NCBI RefSeq assembly: GCF_954871325.1 | Contig: NC_088775.1 | Coordinates: 47,903,561-47,967,560, forward strand | Direction: 5' to 3' | Length of the DNA stretch: 64,000 nt | DNA from: Gordionus sp. m RMFG-2023 | Lineage: Eukaryota; Nematomorpha; Gordioida; Chordodea; Parachordodidae | Shown: piece after piece, positions 34,009 to 45,769 of the stretch | How positions within the stretch are numbered: the first letter of the stretch is position 1 | How the letters are laid out: the number at the start of each line of letters is the position of its first letter | Notes under the pieces: generated by a model | What the model was told of the DNA's origin: nothing | The model's database searches: none | The model's input: the letters and a program-made list of their open reading frames with translations, nothing else | Position numbers and translations under genes: made by a program

Positions 34009-34235
34009 TGTTGCGACTTTTATATTTAGGAATTGATTGTTGAAACTCTTGCTCGAATTGGATACAAATAATTACTCAAATAATTTTTATTTTTAAAATT
34101 ATCTCACTAAAAAAAATATAATATATATAAAATTACAAAATCGTAAACTTTTTTTTATAAATTAAAAAATATATATTTATAATTTCTTTATATAAAAAAA
34201 AATCAAAAAAAAATTAATTATTATTATTTACAACA
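34009..34235 (-). repeat. 5' LTR of element C
   Basis: 227 bp. The adjoining AACGGCACCAAA reads TTTGGTGCCG in element direction, a primer-binding-type sequence, which fixes the orientation. Confidence 0.93.
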
Positions 34236-34240
34236 ATTAG

Positions 34241-35140
34241 ATTAAGTCGTGGAACAGAATCCGTAATGAGCTATTTAAAAAATATAAAAGAACTAGCCCG
34301 AAGATGCGAATTTGAAAATAATGTAGAATTTCACAACTAGATAAAGAACTACGTTTAAGATACCCAGATACTAGAGACGAAGACCAACCGTTAAGCTTAA
34401 ACAAACTTTCAGAAATGGCTTTAGCAAAATAAATAATACAACACCAAATATATTGATAATAATAAACGATTAAATCAAAATGATAAAAATAATCGACAGT
34501 ATAATAATAATGATAATCGACATGATAATGATAATCGGCACTATCAAAATGATAATAAAAAATACGTAAAAAGAGAACCAATGCAAGATTAATAATACAA
34601 GAAAACCGTGCTATTTTTGTAATCGTTTTCATGCTATTCGGAATTGTCCAGCATACGGAAAAACGTGCAATAAATGTAAGAAATCTAACCACTTTACCGT
34701 GTGTTGTAAAACTAGAGAAAATGTTTACGGTACAAATTACAATAGTAATGACGACGATTCAGATTTTTCAATAAGAAAAGTCTACAAATGGACAGCATCC
34801 AACAATTACTGTATTAATAAACGATCACGAAATTAAAATGGAATATGATACAGGTCCGCAGTAACCATGCAACAATATGGAATAAAATTGGGAGGCCAAA
34901 ACTTAGAATGGCTAGAGCTCCAACTACATATGAAAAAATAGAATAAAAATTATGGGCGAAGCTTATGTAAAAGTGCAATTAGATGATAAAATAAAATGGC
35001 TTCGTTATTAGTTACAAAAACAAAGGATGCAGCACTCCATGGATTATAGAATTTGATCTATCGTTACCAACAAATGTAAAAGTCAATAGGATCAGCAATA
35101 AATATAATAATAATGGAAACATGAAATATGATTACAATTG
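34241..35140 (+). pseudogene. Element B gag tail with zinc knuckles, and protease remnant
   Basis: Resumes element B right after the C insertion. It encodes SYLKNIKELARRCEF (a gag block), an Asn/Asp-rich low-complexity linker, then a double zinc knuckle (FHAIRNCPAYGKTCNKCKKS with H and C following; about 34610-34710), as in K02A2.6-like gypsy gag. A protease-like stretch follows to about 35140. Broken in many places. Confidence 0.7.
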
Positions 35141-35288
35141 TTAAATAATTTGATATTTTTTATTCCTTTCGGCGAGATTATTTTTAGTTTGTATTTGTAT
35201 TTGTATTAACGTTATAATTTATGTTTGTTTTTATTTTATTTTTTATACCTTTCGGCCTGATTATTTTTAGTTTGAATTAACGTTTTAT

Positions 35289-35520
35289 TTTATCGTTACA
35301 ATTTATGTTTGTTTCTTAACTTTAAAATCAATTTAGTTGATCGTTTGATAAAGATATAAAAAGAACATTTTTCTTTTGTTAAAGAAAGATTAATAAATTT
35401 TTGATTTATATAAAAATGTAATTTATAAATAATATGACAACAATATTAAATTAAATTAGTTTATTCTATAAAATTTATCAATAATGAATTTCTGATTTAT
35501 GATAAAAACTTATTTCGATA
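35289..35520 (+). repeat. Left LTR (part) of relic D
   Basis: Pairs with 36198-36422. Upstream, a CCTTTCGGC...GATTATTTTTAGTTTG block is itself duplicated (35160-35275). Confidence 0.68.
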
Positions 35521-35649
35521 AATCCCTCTAGTTTCTTCATGGTGACCAAGACGATCGAGTTCTCAACTTTCGCAGGACGACGTTCTTCCACATTACTATT
35601 CTCTCAAGAAGTAAATATAACGCTTTTATCTGAATAAAATTTTTTAACG

Positions 35650-36233
35650 ATGGATGCATCGAATAATTCCACATATATGACCGAATTCTTCAAGCTGAAT
35701 TTCCTTAAATTTAGTAACGACAACAGCGCTTATATAGGGAAATTACAAAATTTCTTTGACACTAGCAAGATCTACAAGTTTCTCCGAAGTCTTCCAGGTG
35801 ACGAATTCAATAACATTGGAGCAATTTGCACGGACACAGACTTCCAGGAATCAATCGCTCTTCTTGGCAAATTCAAGCTTCAACATCCGTCGAAGATCAA
35901 CGCCAAACTCTTAATATTTTATGCTGCCACCCAAGTCAAGTAGGAGACGTTATCAGCTTGGGTCACACGCATAGCAAGACTCAATAAAGAATGCAAATTC
36001 AACGCATTATTGAGAAGGTGAGAGTTGCTTCGATTTCCAAAGATGTCAGGAAAGCAGTCAGGAGCTTTATGACTATAGAAAATATTTACAATCTAGGTCT
36101 AGAGGAAGACATCACGGAGCCAAACGACATAAAGGGAGTGTTGAAAGTAGAAGCCATACATTCGGCTGAATCATCTGGAACACAAGAGATAAATTATATT
36201 ATCGTTACATTTATGTTTGTTTCTTATCTTTAA
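35650..36233 (+). pseudogene. Gag-like protein of relic D
   Basis: Starts MDASNNSTYMTEFFKLNFLK. Blocks such as IYKFLRSLPGDEFNN, a coiled LGKFKLQHP and, in the second piece, ETLSAWVTRIARLNKECKFN (written as seen around 35945-36000) resemble retrotransposon gag domains. Base composition is more balanced than in its neighbours. It could come from a copia or a gypsy element; I cannot decide. Broken. Confidence 0.5.
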
Positions 36234-36422
36234 AATCAATTTAGTTGACCGTTTGATAAAGATGTAAAAAGAACATTTTTCTTGTTAGAGAAAGATAAAT
36301 AAATTTTTGATTTATATAAAAATGTAATTTTTAAATAATATGACAACATAAAATGTAATTAGTATATTCTATATAATTTAACAAAATGAATTTCTGATTT
36401 ATGATAAAAACTTATTTCGATA
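36198..36422 (+). repeat. Right LTR (part) of relic D
   Basis: Pairs with 35289-35520, with small indels. Sequence beyond 36422 returns to element B integrase coding. Confidence 0.68.
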
Positions 36423-36423
36423 T

Positions 36424-36990
36424 ATTATGTACAAGAAAGACGCAAATAATATAATTGCAAATGCTTTATCGCGAAACCCAATAAAAAAAAATGATGATAG
36501 AATAACAAGCGAAAATAAAACAGTGAAATATATAAAATCTTACTTATGACACATTAACTCTATCAAGTAAAGAACTTAGAGATGAAACCGCAAAAGATCC
36601 AATTTTAAGAAGAGTAAAATATTAATAAATGGTACAAATATACAAAATCAAGCTCCAGAATTAATAGAAAATAATGACGGTATTTTATTTTTGAATGGCA
36701 GATTAATCATTCCGTGCTAACTCCAAAAACGAGTTCTACATATATTGCATGCGGGACATCCGGGTATTACATCAATGAAATCCATTACGAGACATTATAT
36801 ATGATGGGAACAATTAGATAAAGATGCCGAAAAACTAGTTAACAGCTGTAATGGATGTCAAAAACAATGCAGGGATATACCAGGGGTTGCCGTATGGGAA
36901 CATCACAATCCTGGAAAAGGAAAGAAGAAAAAGAAAAAGAAAAACATACTAAAAAATACCGACCAACTACGAATAAGGGAAGAACCAGTT
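36424..36990 (+). pseudogene. Element B RNase H end and integrase zinc finger
   Basis: Starts with KKDANNIIANALSRNP, the Asn-ALSR end of RNase H, and continues to LHILHAGHPGITSMKSITRH with a Cys pair (CNGCQKQC, about 36845), the H2C2 integrase finger. A Lys run (GKGKKKKKKK) follows. The catalytic core is missing. Broken. Confidence 0.75.
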
Positions 36991-37121
36991 GAACCTAATC
37001 AATAAAAACAAATGACAATATAAAGTTAGGAGATGATAAAACAGTAGAAACAAATAGATGAACTTGAACTTGGTAAATAAAAGGATTGGTAGATGATCTT
37101 AACTTGGTGGGAAATAAGATA

Positions 37122-37324
37122 TGTTATACCTTAATATCTTATATATTTTAAAAGGTTATCATTTGAATATTATATTTGTAATACAATTTATAAATTTCCT
37201 ACATTTAATATTATATTATCGAGGTTAATCAAATTGCATACTATTAGAAGTTAAATTTGATAATTATATAATATATAAAGAATTAAAAATAAAATTCATT
37301 ATTGTTAACGCAATCGATACAATA
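37122..37324 (+). repeat. Right LTR of element B
   Basis: About 203 bp, preceded by the purine-rich GGTGGGAAATAAGATA and followed by the TSD ACAAC. Confidence 0.82.
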
Positions 37325-37329
37325 ACAAC

Positions 37330-39877
37330 AGAAGAGGTAATAATGATTGATTAGTAAGAGTAAAGAGAGAAATATGAGGGTATAATAGGTCAAATTATGA
37401 TATGTATAAATCAGTATGAATGAAATTTAACAATTAATCTTGATGAATATATCTTTAAATTAAAACACTAATTTTATAAATATATATTTATTATAAGGAA
37501 ATATCAATAGTAAAATTATAGGATTGATATATTGGAAAATTAGAGGAGATTAAACCATGGAGGGAAGAAAAGTAAAGGTTACATATATTAAGAACTAAAA
37601 TTTTAAGAGTTAATAAAAAGAATAAGAAAATAAAGGAGTTTATTTTTATTACAATTATTAAGTCAGAATAAATTGAGCATAATAGTACAAATAAGCCTGC
37701 ATTTTAGGGAAAGTAATGTAAAAGTGAAAATAAAGAAGTGCCTATCATGATTTTTCAACCGGAACAAGTTATAGGCGTGCATCATAGTGCAAATAAGTCT
37801 ACATAGAAATAAGGTAGAAAAGGCAGGAAAATTATTTCATTTGGTTCTGGTTGAATAATTTTTACAGGCATGTGTCATAGTACAAATAAGCCTACATTTC
37901 GAATTAAGGTAAAATTATTTTATTTGGTTCCGGTTGAATAATGTTTTAGAGATTGTTCTGGTTAAAGAATGAAATATCATACATAGTACAGTAACCCTAA
38001 ATTAAATGGAGATAAATTTAGAAGAACACGGAATTTCCAATGTAAGGGTAATAATAAGGATTATTTTAACCTAATTTAGTAACTTGGAACTTTTAAAAGT
38101 AGATTAAGAGGGAGGATATCTTTATTAATTAAATTTTCTTATATAAAATTGAATAATAAAGTGGAAGAAGAAATGAGAATCAAAATGATGGATTTTGATA
38201 GATCACAATTATAGAATAATGATTTTTAATTGAGAATTCATATAAAGGGTTATGAAGGAAGGATTTGAGGGTGATTTTATATATTATGGGAATATTATTT
38301 AGAAATTATGGGGAAAATAATTATATAATAAAGGAGAGTTAGATCTTATAAAATATTGAAATGAAAATAAAGTACAAGGATTTATTAATGTTATGTATTA
38401 GGATGGTTAGTTGAAAAACTTTTGAGGGTAATTATTAATTATTTGTAAGGAGAAATAAGGATATATTGAAGAATCTAGAAGTACGACCAGGCAAGAGGAT
38501 CAATTAAGGAGAAGAGAAGAAGAAGAGAAGAAGTTAATCAAACAGTTAGACCAATAACGAATTACGAAAGATTGAATATATTCGCATTCATATTCTATCC
38601 AGAATTTGGTTAATATAAATATAAGTATATTCGTAAGAGTTAAAATATGATATTAAATTATTTGATTTAGGAGAATTCGACAGAATTAAATAATTGAATT
38701 GAGCGTTGGATAATTAAAATAATTCGAAGAAGTATTCAAGTCGGAAGATTTAAATGAACAGGAAAATGACTAATACGAGAAGTACAATAGGAGTATTCAT
38801 TGAAGAAAGACTTGATTATTGAAATTATTCGAATTGGAAAAGGGAGGAAAGAAAGAAGGAGAGGGAGATAGAAGCCAAAATCAAAGGAAAGAAGAGGAGA
38901 AGGAAGTAAAAAGAAACAATGAAATGAGAAAAGAGAAAAGAGGGAAGAAAGAAAGGAAAGATATTTAAAGGATTAATAATGTGCAATATATAAAGGCTGA
39001 TAGGACAAGATCGATAAAATTACATCTAACACTAAAAACAAAATAGAAGTAGAGAAGTGAACGATAAAGATTAGAATTTTATTATATATTATCTATTATA
39101 AATTTAAATATTCTCTCTACATCATCTTAATTAAGAACAATTATTTGTAATTTCAAGTTATATTTTCTCTAGCATAAAAATTAATAATCATTCTAAGAAT
39201 AAGAGAATAGTAAATTATACCATCTAATTGAAATTTTTAGTTATATTTTCTCTGTCTAGTTATTAATTAAGTAATAAATTCATATTCTTCTTTAATATAA
39301 ATTTTCTATGCGAAAATGTATATAATATTGATCCACACAAACCAAATATACCATATTATTATACATCCAACCAAAAGCATATTATATTGTATAATATAAA
39401 TCATGCATAAACATATTAGTTTGTTATATAAAATTGTTACAAATTTTATTTTATTGTAATAATAATCACAATAAAACAAGCCTAAACGCGACAATTAACT
39501 ATTAATGTATACAAGTGAAATAATAGGAATTAAAGGAGGATTGAGATAAGATTAGTGAAAGACAAGGATGGACGCGTAAAGAGAAAAGGAGATGTTAAAG
39601 TTTCGAGAAGATTGAAATGAAGTGAAGGAGGAATAATGAACAATCTTAGTAGAAATATGAGGAATAACGAAAAGAATCAGAGCATTGATATATGAGTACA
39701 TCAGATGGTGAGAGTATTGAAAAGATAACAACATGGAAACAATTGATTACAAAGATTGAATTTGTGTTATAGGGAATTCGATCCTGAGAGAGTATAAAGG
39801 AAACATTAAAGTTATGGAAACTTATCGAAAGGAAGATGAGTCAAGGAACGGGGACAGAGCGAAATAAATAGGGGAGG
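37330..39877 (+). other. Non-coding interior of element A
   Basis: About 2.5 kb with no open frame. 37690-37950 repeats CATAGTACAAATAAGCCTAC (near 37678, 37780 and 37878, with small changes) and a GGTTCTGGTTGAATAAT block twice. 38460-38990 is strongly purine-rich on the plus strand (AGAAGAAGAGAAGAAG and AGGAAAGAAGAGG). It ends in AATAGGGGAGG, a polypurine tract, directly before the right LTR. This looks like a non-autonomous LTR derivative. Confidence 0.55.
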
Positions 39878-40059
39878 TGTCGTATATGAAGATAAATGAG
39901 GTGATAAATAGAAAGAAAAAAGAAAAATCGTACAGAAACATCCATTCATTCATATTTTTGAATTTGAATATTCTTTTAATTTTTAGCTTTTTTAACTTGA
40001 ATTTTTGGAAACCTGATTATTTTGATATACAATAAAGAGTCTGATTATTGTTGTATATT

Positions 40060-40263
40060 TGTGTAACTTATCTTTTATTTTATTTTCCTACAAAAAATTT
40101 AATGATTCATAATACAAAAAAAATCATTATATTATATATAAAAAAATTAATTATATCGCAACAAAAATACATAAATAACATCAATGTAAAATAAAAAAAA
40201 ATGCGACCTTAACCGCGTACAAATAATAATAAAAAGAAACATATAACTATTCTTACTACAACA
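40060..40263 (-). repeat. 3' LTR of element E
   Basis: Pairs with 47096-47266 through AACTTATCTTTTATTTTATT, ACATAAATAACATCAATGT and GAAACATATAACT...CTTACTACAACA. Followed by CGTCCTCCC, the polypurine tract on the minus strand. Confidence 0.9.
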
Positions 40264-40378
40264 CGTCCTCCCAAAAAAAACTATTGTTTACTCATATTAT
40301 CCTGAATCTATCCCACACTACTCTTGCTCCAACAATAACTCCTCCAAGTCTTCCATTATCCCCTCCGTGCCTTTTCTC

Positions 40379-40960
40379 TCATCCATTGCACCAATATTGC
40401 CCCTTTCGTATGGTATAGCTGGTACCGGATACACACTCACCGGGGTCTCGCTTGTGATCGCCATTACCGGTCTTATTCGCTTCAGTTGTATCCGTTGTTC
40501 CCTTTCTTCTGGTCAATCCCATCGTATCTGCTCTTACCATACTTGAACACGGATCATCTCTAACATTCCCCTCAGCCGAACATCGTCCCGTCACTTCCCT
40601 TCTACGCATCACATGAGAATTTATCCACAATGGAAACGGGTGATCTTGCAAGGACAAACGAACTTCAGTTCCCCATGGCTCCCTAGAACCAAATGTCGTC
40701 ACTGTCGGACAATGCCTCGAAATATGTCCAACACCGCCACACCCATAACACGTTATCGTCCCTACGTTTCTCCTGCTGAATATTCCTCTCGACCCCTGAA
40801 TCGACTCCCTCCGTTCATCTTCCCTCTGTCCATTCACCAATGTAGCACCTTGTTGCATCATCCATTTTTCATTCCATACCACACCAATATTATAGCTCTT
40901 CACCAAGTTCACCTTATCATCTCACCTTTCGTCTTAAAATACCAGGTCTCCATTGCAAGT
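40379..40960 (-). pseudogene. Element E post-integrase ORF with a CCHC zinc knuckle
   Basis: Counterpart of 26949-27450 in element C. The open part (40379-40912) carries CYGCGGVGHISRHC, one CCHC knuckle, followed by a Thr/Arg/Gly-rich tail. An upstream block starting METWYFKT and a QQG block match the layout in C (MMTFYIRT, QQG). Its GC content is markedly higher than that of the rest of the element. No transmembrane or signal sequence, so it is not an envelope gene. Likely nucleic-acid-binding; function unknown. Fossil. Confidence 0.6.
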
Positions 40961-41985
40961 TTCAATTTAATTTTTTTTTATTGTTCAATTCTATTCAAAA
41001 CTTATTTAATGCTTACAAATTCTATTAATTTACAAAAAAAAATTATTTAAGAAAGAACAAAAAAAATTTTTAAACGGGTTAATTACAAAAAAAAAATTTT
41101 TACACAAATAACAACTTCATTTCCAAAATAATAAATATATTTTTTTTTAATTACACTTCTTTTTCTACATACCCCAATTTTATTTTCCTCTAACTTTCAC
41201 AACACCAAATGCCTATTATTCCATATATTCTAAAAGAATTTTTTACTATTCTATACTGTTTAATTTATTATTATTTTTTAAAAAAAAATTCCCGTTCCAA
41301 TTAACACGCATATAATATACCCAACAAACTACACCAAAACATTTTCCATCAAACCCATATTTCATAATTCCCACAACCTTGCTTTTAAAACATTATATTT
41401 AACCTCTTTTATTTTTCCATATTCCAACACGAAAACATACACAAATTACTGCCCCATTTTTATTTTTACAAAAAAATCAAATTCTTCCACAAACGCAATA
41501 TTTTAACCTAAAATCATTTTATTTAATTACCCCACATCAATTTCAAAAATTGCCTTCCATATTTATGGGAAAAATTATAACCTTGCTTTGTGTTTCCTTC
41601 AATTTCGTTTTTCCTTCAATTTCATTTTTCCTTTATTTAACCATTACCCAAAAATATTCCAAATCAAATTTTCTTGATTTTAATTAAATCAGGGATTTAC
41701 GTGTTTAACTTCACCCTCACGTAACAATACTCCCCAAACGATATACGTTATTACCTACCTTTAGTATACATATACATATAAGGTTGGCCAAAACGCACGT
41801 ATTAACTATCCCATCTTACGCCACTACACTACCGTATCATCTCAATTAGCACATATTTCATCTTTATTATAATTTTCATGTCTACATTATCTAAAATAAT
41901 TCCACGATACTTTTCCTACATAATAAATTTTTTTTAAAACAATTCCCTCTTTAAACTATTTCTTTACGAATCTCTTCCATAATTG
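40961..41985 (-). other. Element E non-coding segment between integrase and 3' ORF
   Basis: About 1 kb, C/T-rich on the plus strand and without open frame; the same layout as in element C. Confidence 0.6.
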
Positions 41986-41989
41986 ATCT

Positions 41990-42900
41990 CTATGCCTGAC
42001 CCCTTCACTGTTATCTTCAAATTTTGCCCTATTTAATTTGTTTCCTAAATTTTCTATTACTACACCTTTCTCCCATTTTTTTGAACTTCCATATAATCTA
42101 ATCCATACTAATTGTCCAACCGTATATTCCAATTCCCTTTAATCGATATCCTCTATAATTACAGCCGTTTTACTAGATACTAAGATATCCAAAAACATCC
42201 TTACCTTCCGACCTAACATTTTTTCTCCGGAGATAAACTATCTTTTCCCACCGCATTATTATATTACAAATACTTCACCCACATTTCTCCCTTTCCACTT
42301 TTTGTCTTCTTCAACCATCCTTTAAACGTCGTTACCATCCGTTCCGCCTGTCCATTGGAACTGGGATGATACAGTGGCGCTAACACATGATACACACCCG
42401 TTCTCTGACAGAACCCTTTGAATTCCTCACCGATAAAAGCTGGTCCTCCATCCGATACCACAGTTTTCGGAATACCAAACTTCGACCATACTTTCCTAAA
42501 ATGTTTAATCACAATATTCGCAGGTAACCCATAAATTTCTTCAAATTCTATCCATTTGGAGAATGCATCTACACTTAATATATAATTTTTCCTTCATATT
42601 CGAAAAAATCAACATAAATTCTCTCCCCTGGTTCTACAACTTTAGACCATGTACCATTTTTATCCTTATGGGGTATATCGGACCATGCATTGCAAATCTC
42701 ACATTCCTTTCCCAACTTGGTAATATCCTCTTCATTCTCGGCCACCATACGTATTCTCTTCCCCATTGCTTCATACGAGTAACTCCTTGATGACCCGTAT
42801 GTATAACATTCAAAATTTTTTCCCTCAACCGCCGGGGATATCGGCTCGGTGTCTCCTCATGACACAATCGTTCACTACAGTTAATTCTGTTTCAATATTT
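41990..42900 (-). pseudogene. Element E integrase
   Basis: H2C2 finger: HTGHQGVTRMKQWGREYVWW with a Cys pair (CEICNAW) around 42670-42800. Core: FGIPKTVVSDGGPAF (about 42440-42480) and YHPSSNGQAERMV (about 42330-42370, with the catalytic Glu). Tail: QLVWIRLYGSSKKWEKG (about 42060-42110). All are typical gypsy integrase motifs. Broken. Confidence 0.87.
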
Positions 42901-43079
42901 TTGAAAACTTAATCATCATCTTTCCATGACCTTTTTCCCATTAGAAATAATTTCATACATGCAAAGTGTAATGGCCAAACAAAATAAATAAGATAATCGG
43001 TAAATCTGAATATCAAAAACTTTAACAACCGCGAATTCTCTATCTTTCCTTGTATACTTTTGTATATCTTCCATGTAGT

Positions 43080-43590
43080 TGGGCTACCCTTTATACCTCG
43101 CATTACCATACGTATCAGACATTCTTCCCGATTATCACTTTTCAATGCAACAGATTCATCCATGCTTTCCCCCGTTCCTAATCTTGACAAAATATCAGGT
43201 AATTGATTCTCCTTTCCCCTTGGATACTTTAAGTCCCTTCCTACTAACAATAACCATCGCTGAAGTCTAGGCGACAACATCAATTTTTTGTTATCTTTTT
43301 TAAATAAATGTAAATGGCTTATGATCTGTAAAAACAACAAACTTCTTACATATAAGGTATTCGCGACACTTTGTTAACCCAAAAATTACAGCCAAAGCTT
43401 CTTGTTCTATCACTGAATATCGTTTTTCTACATCTTTAAATACTCTTGAGAAAAATAAAACAGGTCTTTCTATTCCATCTATTAGATGCAACATTGCCCC
43501 ACCTACTCCCCTATTACATGCGTCTACAGCCAAAACTACTTCCAGATCACTATTAAAACACACTAGAATGGGCTCTTTCCCAATTCTCTC
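43080..43590 (-). pseudogene. Element E RNase H
   Basis: VLAVDACNRGVGGAMLH with the first catalytic Asp, then EQEALAVIFGLTKCREYLIC, VVFTDHKPF, PRLQRWLLLVG and NQLPDILSRLG. Close to the RNase H of element C. Confidence 0.87.
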
Positions 43591-43592
43591 CT

Positions 43593-44420
43593 TTAACGTC
43601 CTGAACGCAATCTCTTGTTCATCTTTCCATTCAAAATGTACCCATTCCTTAATAATTCATATAAAGGCGCAGCTATTTCTGCAAAACTCGATATAAACCG
43701 ATGGTAATAATTTACCATTCCTATAAACGGCTGGACCTCTACTTTACTGGTAGGCCTATTCAAATTCGCAATACTATCCAAATTTTTATCCAACGGTTTA
43801 ACCTCCATTTCATTAATTTTATGACCCAAATATGTCACTTCAGTTACTCCAAACACACTCTTTTCACGACTAGCCTTTAATCCTTTATTTCGAATTCTAA
43901 TAAACACTTCTTTCAGTTTATCATCATGCTGTTTCATCGTTATTCCAACAACCAAAACATCATCCATATAATAAGAAACACCCTCTAAACCTTGGAAAAC
44001 AGCAGCCATTGTCCGTTGAAAAATAGGGGCTGATACACTTAACCCAAATGGTAATCGACAAAACGTAAACAATCCCTTGAAAGTCGAAATCGTCAACGTA
44101 ATTCAAATATGCGCACGAAAAATCAATCTCGGGAAAATATATTCCACCTTTCAAACTGGCTTTCTTCTATTCGCGGTAACGGGTATTTCACCTCTACAAC
44201 TCAAGGATTCACACCCTAAAATCTGCGCTCAACCTTAGCTTTCCACAGGAACCAACGGAGTTGCCCATTCACTGTAACTAATAGGACAAATAATTCCTTC
44301 TCGCACCCAGTTATCCAACTCTTTTTCCATTCCGCCCTTCAAATGGAACTCTTCGTACCGGACAATATTGCGGTATATTCCTTTAAAAGGGGATCAACTT
44401 CATAATCCACTAAACATCCT
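43593..44420 (-). pseudogene. Element E reverse transcriptase
   Basis: FTFCRLPFGLSVSAPIFQRT, the palm motif YYMDDVLVVGITM, KASREKSVFGVTEVTYLGHK and [11 protein letters not shown] appear in the order expected of a Ty3/gypsy RT with its connection region. The upstream fingers (44160-44350) are more decayed. Confidence 0.9.
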
Positions 44421-44881
44421 AATTTCTCCTAAATTTTACTATAATTATTCATTAAAATTCCACGGCGCTTCGCCAATTCTCCAAATTCGGCAATTGTTCC
44501 TTACCTTCCCCTACATTACTCTCTTCTTCCTCTTTTTTCCTTACAAATTTCGCCAGGAATTTTTGTATTGGTATATCCTTCTTTCATTATCCAGTTCCCT
44601 GCACCCTTTTTGACTAATAATTTTCTTCTCAATTTCTCTTACATTGGTTACTATTTTTATTTCATCATTATTTCCCCAATTAACACACTTACTACAAGGT
44701 ATTTCTTTTTTTACATCTCTATGTTTGTCATTTTCCATAATATGAACACTTTCCGACAACTCATTATATATTTCCTTTCTTTATTTAACTGGCACTATTC
44801 GCGTTTGAGAAATATTCGTTTTTACAAACTCACTTTCAAAATTACCCGTCATACCGTTTCCAATGATTTAATTCTTTATAT

Positions 44882-45253
44882 TAGAGATCTGCACCTAATA
44901 TTTAAAAAAAATCGGGTTCGGGCTGGGCTCAGGCCTAGTATTTTAAAAAAAAATTCGGGCCGGATCGGATCAGGTCTTGGAAATTTTTTAAAATATATTT
45001 AAATTTATCAATTTTAAATTGAATTTTTTATGTAAAAGAAAAATGTTAAACTTATTTATAGAACTAGACGCCATATAACATGTCTTTCATTTTAAGTAAT
45101 TATATAAATTAATTTCTATATTTTAATAAAATAGGACCGGGCAGGTAAATTATTTTTAAAAAAGTTTCGATTTCGATTTCGGGCTGGGCCGGCAAAACTT
45201 CATAAAAAAAATTTTGGGCCGGGCTTGAAAAATAACCCCGGTGCAGATCATTA
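44882..45253. mobile_element. hAT MITE inside element E, perfect 8-bp TSD
   Basis: 372 bp, ends TAGAGATCTGCACC and (reverse-complemented) TAATGATCTGCACC, with the 8-bp duplication CTTTATAT on both sides (44874-44881 and 45254-45261). Subterminal GGGCTGGGC / GGGCCGG motifs. Non-coding. The TIR core resembles that of the MITE at 54071 (AGACCTGCAGG). Confidence 0.92.
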
Positions 45254-45740
45254 CTTTATATCACATAATTTTTTATTTCCCATTTCAGTATTTTGAACTT
45301 CAAACATTTCATCTCGTTTATTTTTATTTGGAAAAATACCCCAAAAATTATTTACTGGACCAATCTTAACAATCCATTCCCATCCCATAATCGTCTCCAC
45401 TTTTTTATCAACAATCCACAAATTTAAATAATCAACCATACCATTTATCACAAACGGTATTTTAATTTTTCCTAAAACCTTTATTTCCGATCCATCAAAT
45501 TGTCTAACTATCATCTCCTCCATTATACTCTCTTCAGGCCAATATTCACAATAACAATAGATATCACCGCACCTGTATCCAACAACATAGATATTTTTAT
45601 ACTTCCCACAAATATTTTCACACGAGGACATTTATCCTTCTCACTTTTGCCCGCTAATTTAATTGGAATTCTATAATTTTGCATATTTTCTTCATTTACT
45701 AAATTTATATTTCTCTTATCTACTTAATTTACTTTATATT
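45254..45740 (-). pseudogene. Element E protease region
   Basis: The open part (45251-45631) has YVVGYRCGDIY (place of the retropepsin active site), then QFDGSEIKVLGKIKIPFVIN and YLNLWIVDKKVETIMGWEWI, which match the element C and 61.4-kb protease regions. It processes Gag-Pol in this family. Confidence 0.7.
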
Positions 45741-45769
45741 CTTCATCTCTACACCCACTGGAAATCTCA

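Larger units (their letters stand above)
26620..34235 (-). mobile_element. Ty3/gypsy element C (fossil), minus strand
   Basis: 7616 bp, with LTRs at 26620-26837 and 34009-34235 (TGTTG...CAACA) and a perfect 5-bp TSD, ATTAG (26615-26619 and 34236-34240). In its own direction: 5' LTR, a primer-binding-like TTTGGTGCCG, gag with coiled coil and zinc knuckles, protease, a Lys/Glu-rich linker, reverse transcriptase, RNase H, integrase, ~1 kb non-coding, a small zinc-knuckle ORF, a polypurine tract (AAAGGGGTGAGA) and 3' LTR. The domain order PR-RT-RH-IN is Ty3/gypsy. The element is broken at several places and its LTRs differ at very roughly one site in ten, so it is not young. A hAT MITE is inserted at 31645-32478. 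Confidence 0.93.
35289..36422 (+). mobile_element. LTR relic D with a gag-like frame, inside element B
   Basis: Two direct copies (35289-35520 and 36198-36422) share TTTGATAAAGAT, AAAAGAACATTTTTCTT, TTTTTGATTTATATAAAAAT and ATGAATTTCTGATTTATGAT, so they are LTR parts. The left copy may extend back to about 35142. Between them is a short, less AT-rich coding segment (35650-36233) and nothing of pol, so the element is either deleted or a gag-only derivative. No clear TSD. Confidence 0.65.
26004..37324 (+). mobile_element. LTR element B (Ty3/gypsy fossil), plus strand
   Basis: LTRs at 26004-26214 and 37122-37324 share ATTTTAAAAGGTTATCATTT and AATCAAATTGCATACTATTA. A 5-bp TSD, ACAAC, lies at 25999-26003 and 37325-37329. 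Own coding remnants: gag start (26335-26619), gag tail with zinc knuckles and protease region (34241-35140), and RNase H end plus integrase zinc finger (36424-36990). Gag with two knuckles (CPAYGK.C..C) and the DALSR/H2C2 integrase are typical of K02A2.6-like gypsy elements of animals. Most of pol is gone. It was inserted by element C between the two gag parts and contains relic D between protease and RNase H remnants. Old and clearly broken, with many breaks. Confidence 0.85.

Noticed and set aside
39306-39734. Minus-strand open frames rich in Tyr, Ile and Ser
   Set aside because: They lie in the non-coding interior of element A, have no domain and reflect AT-rich composition.
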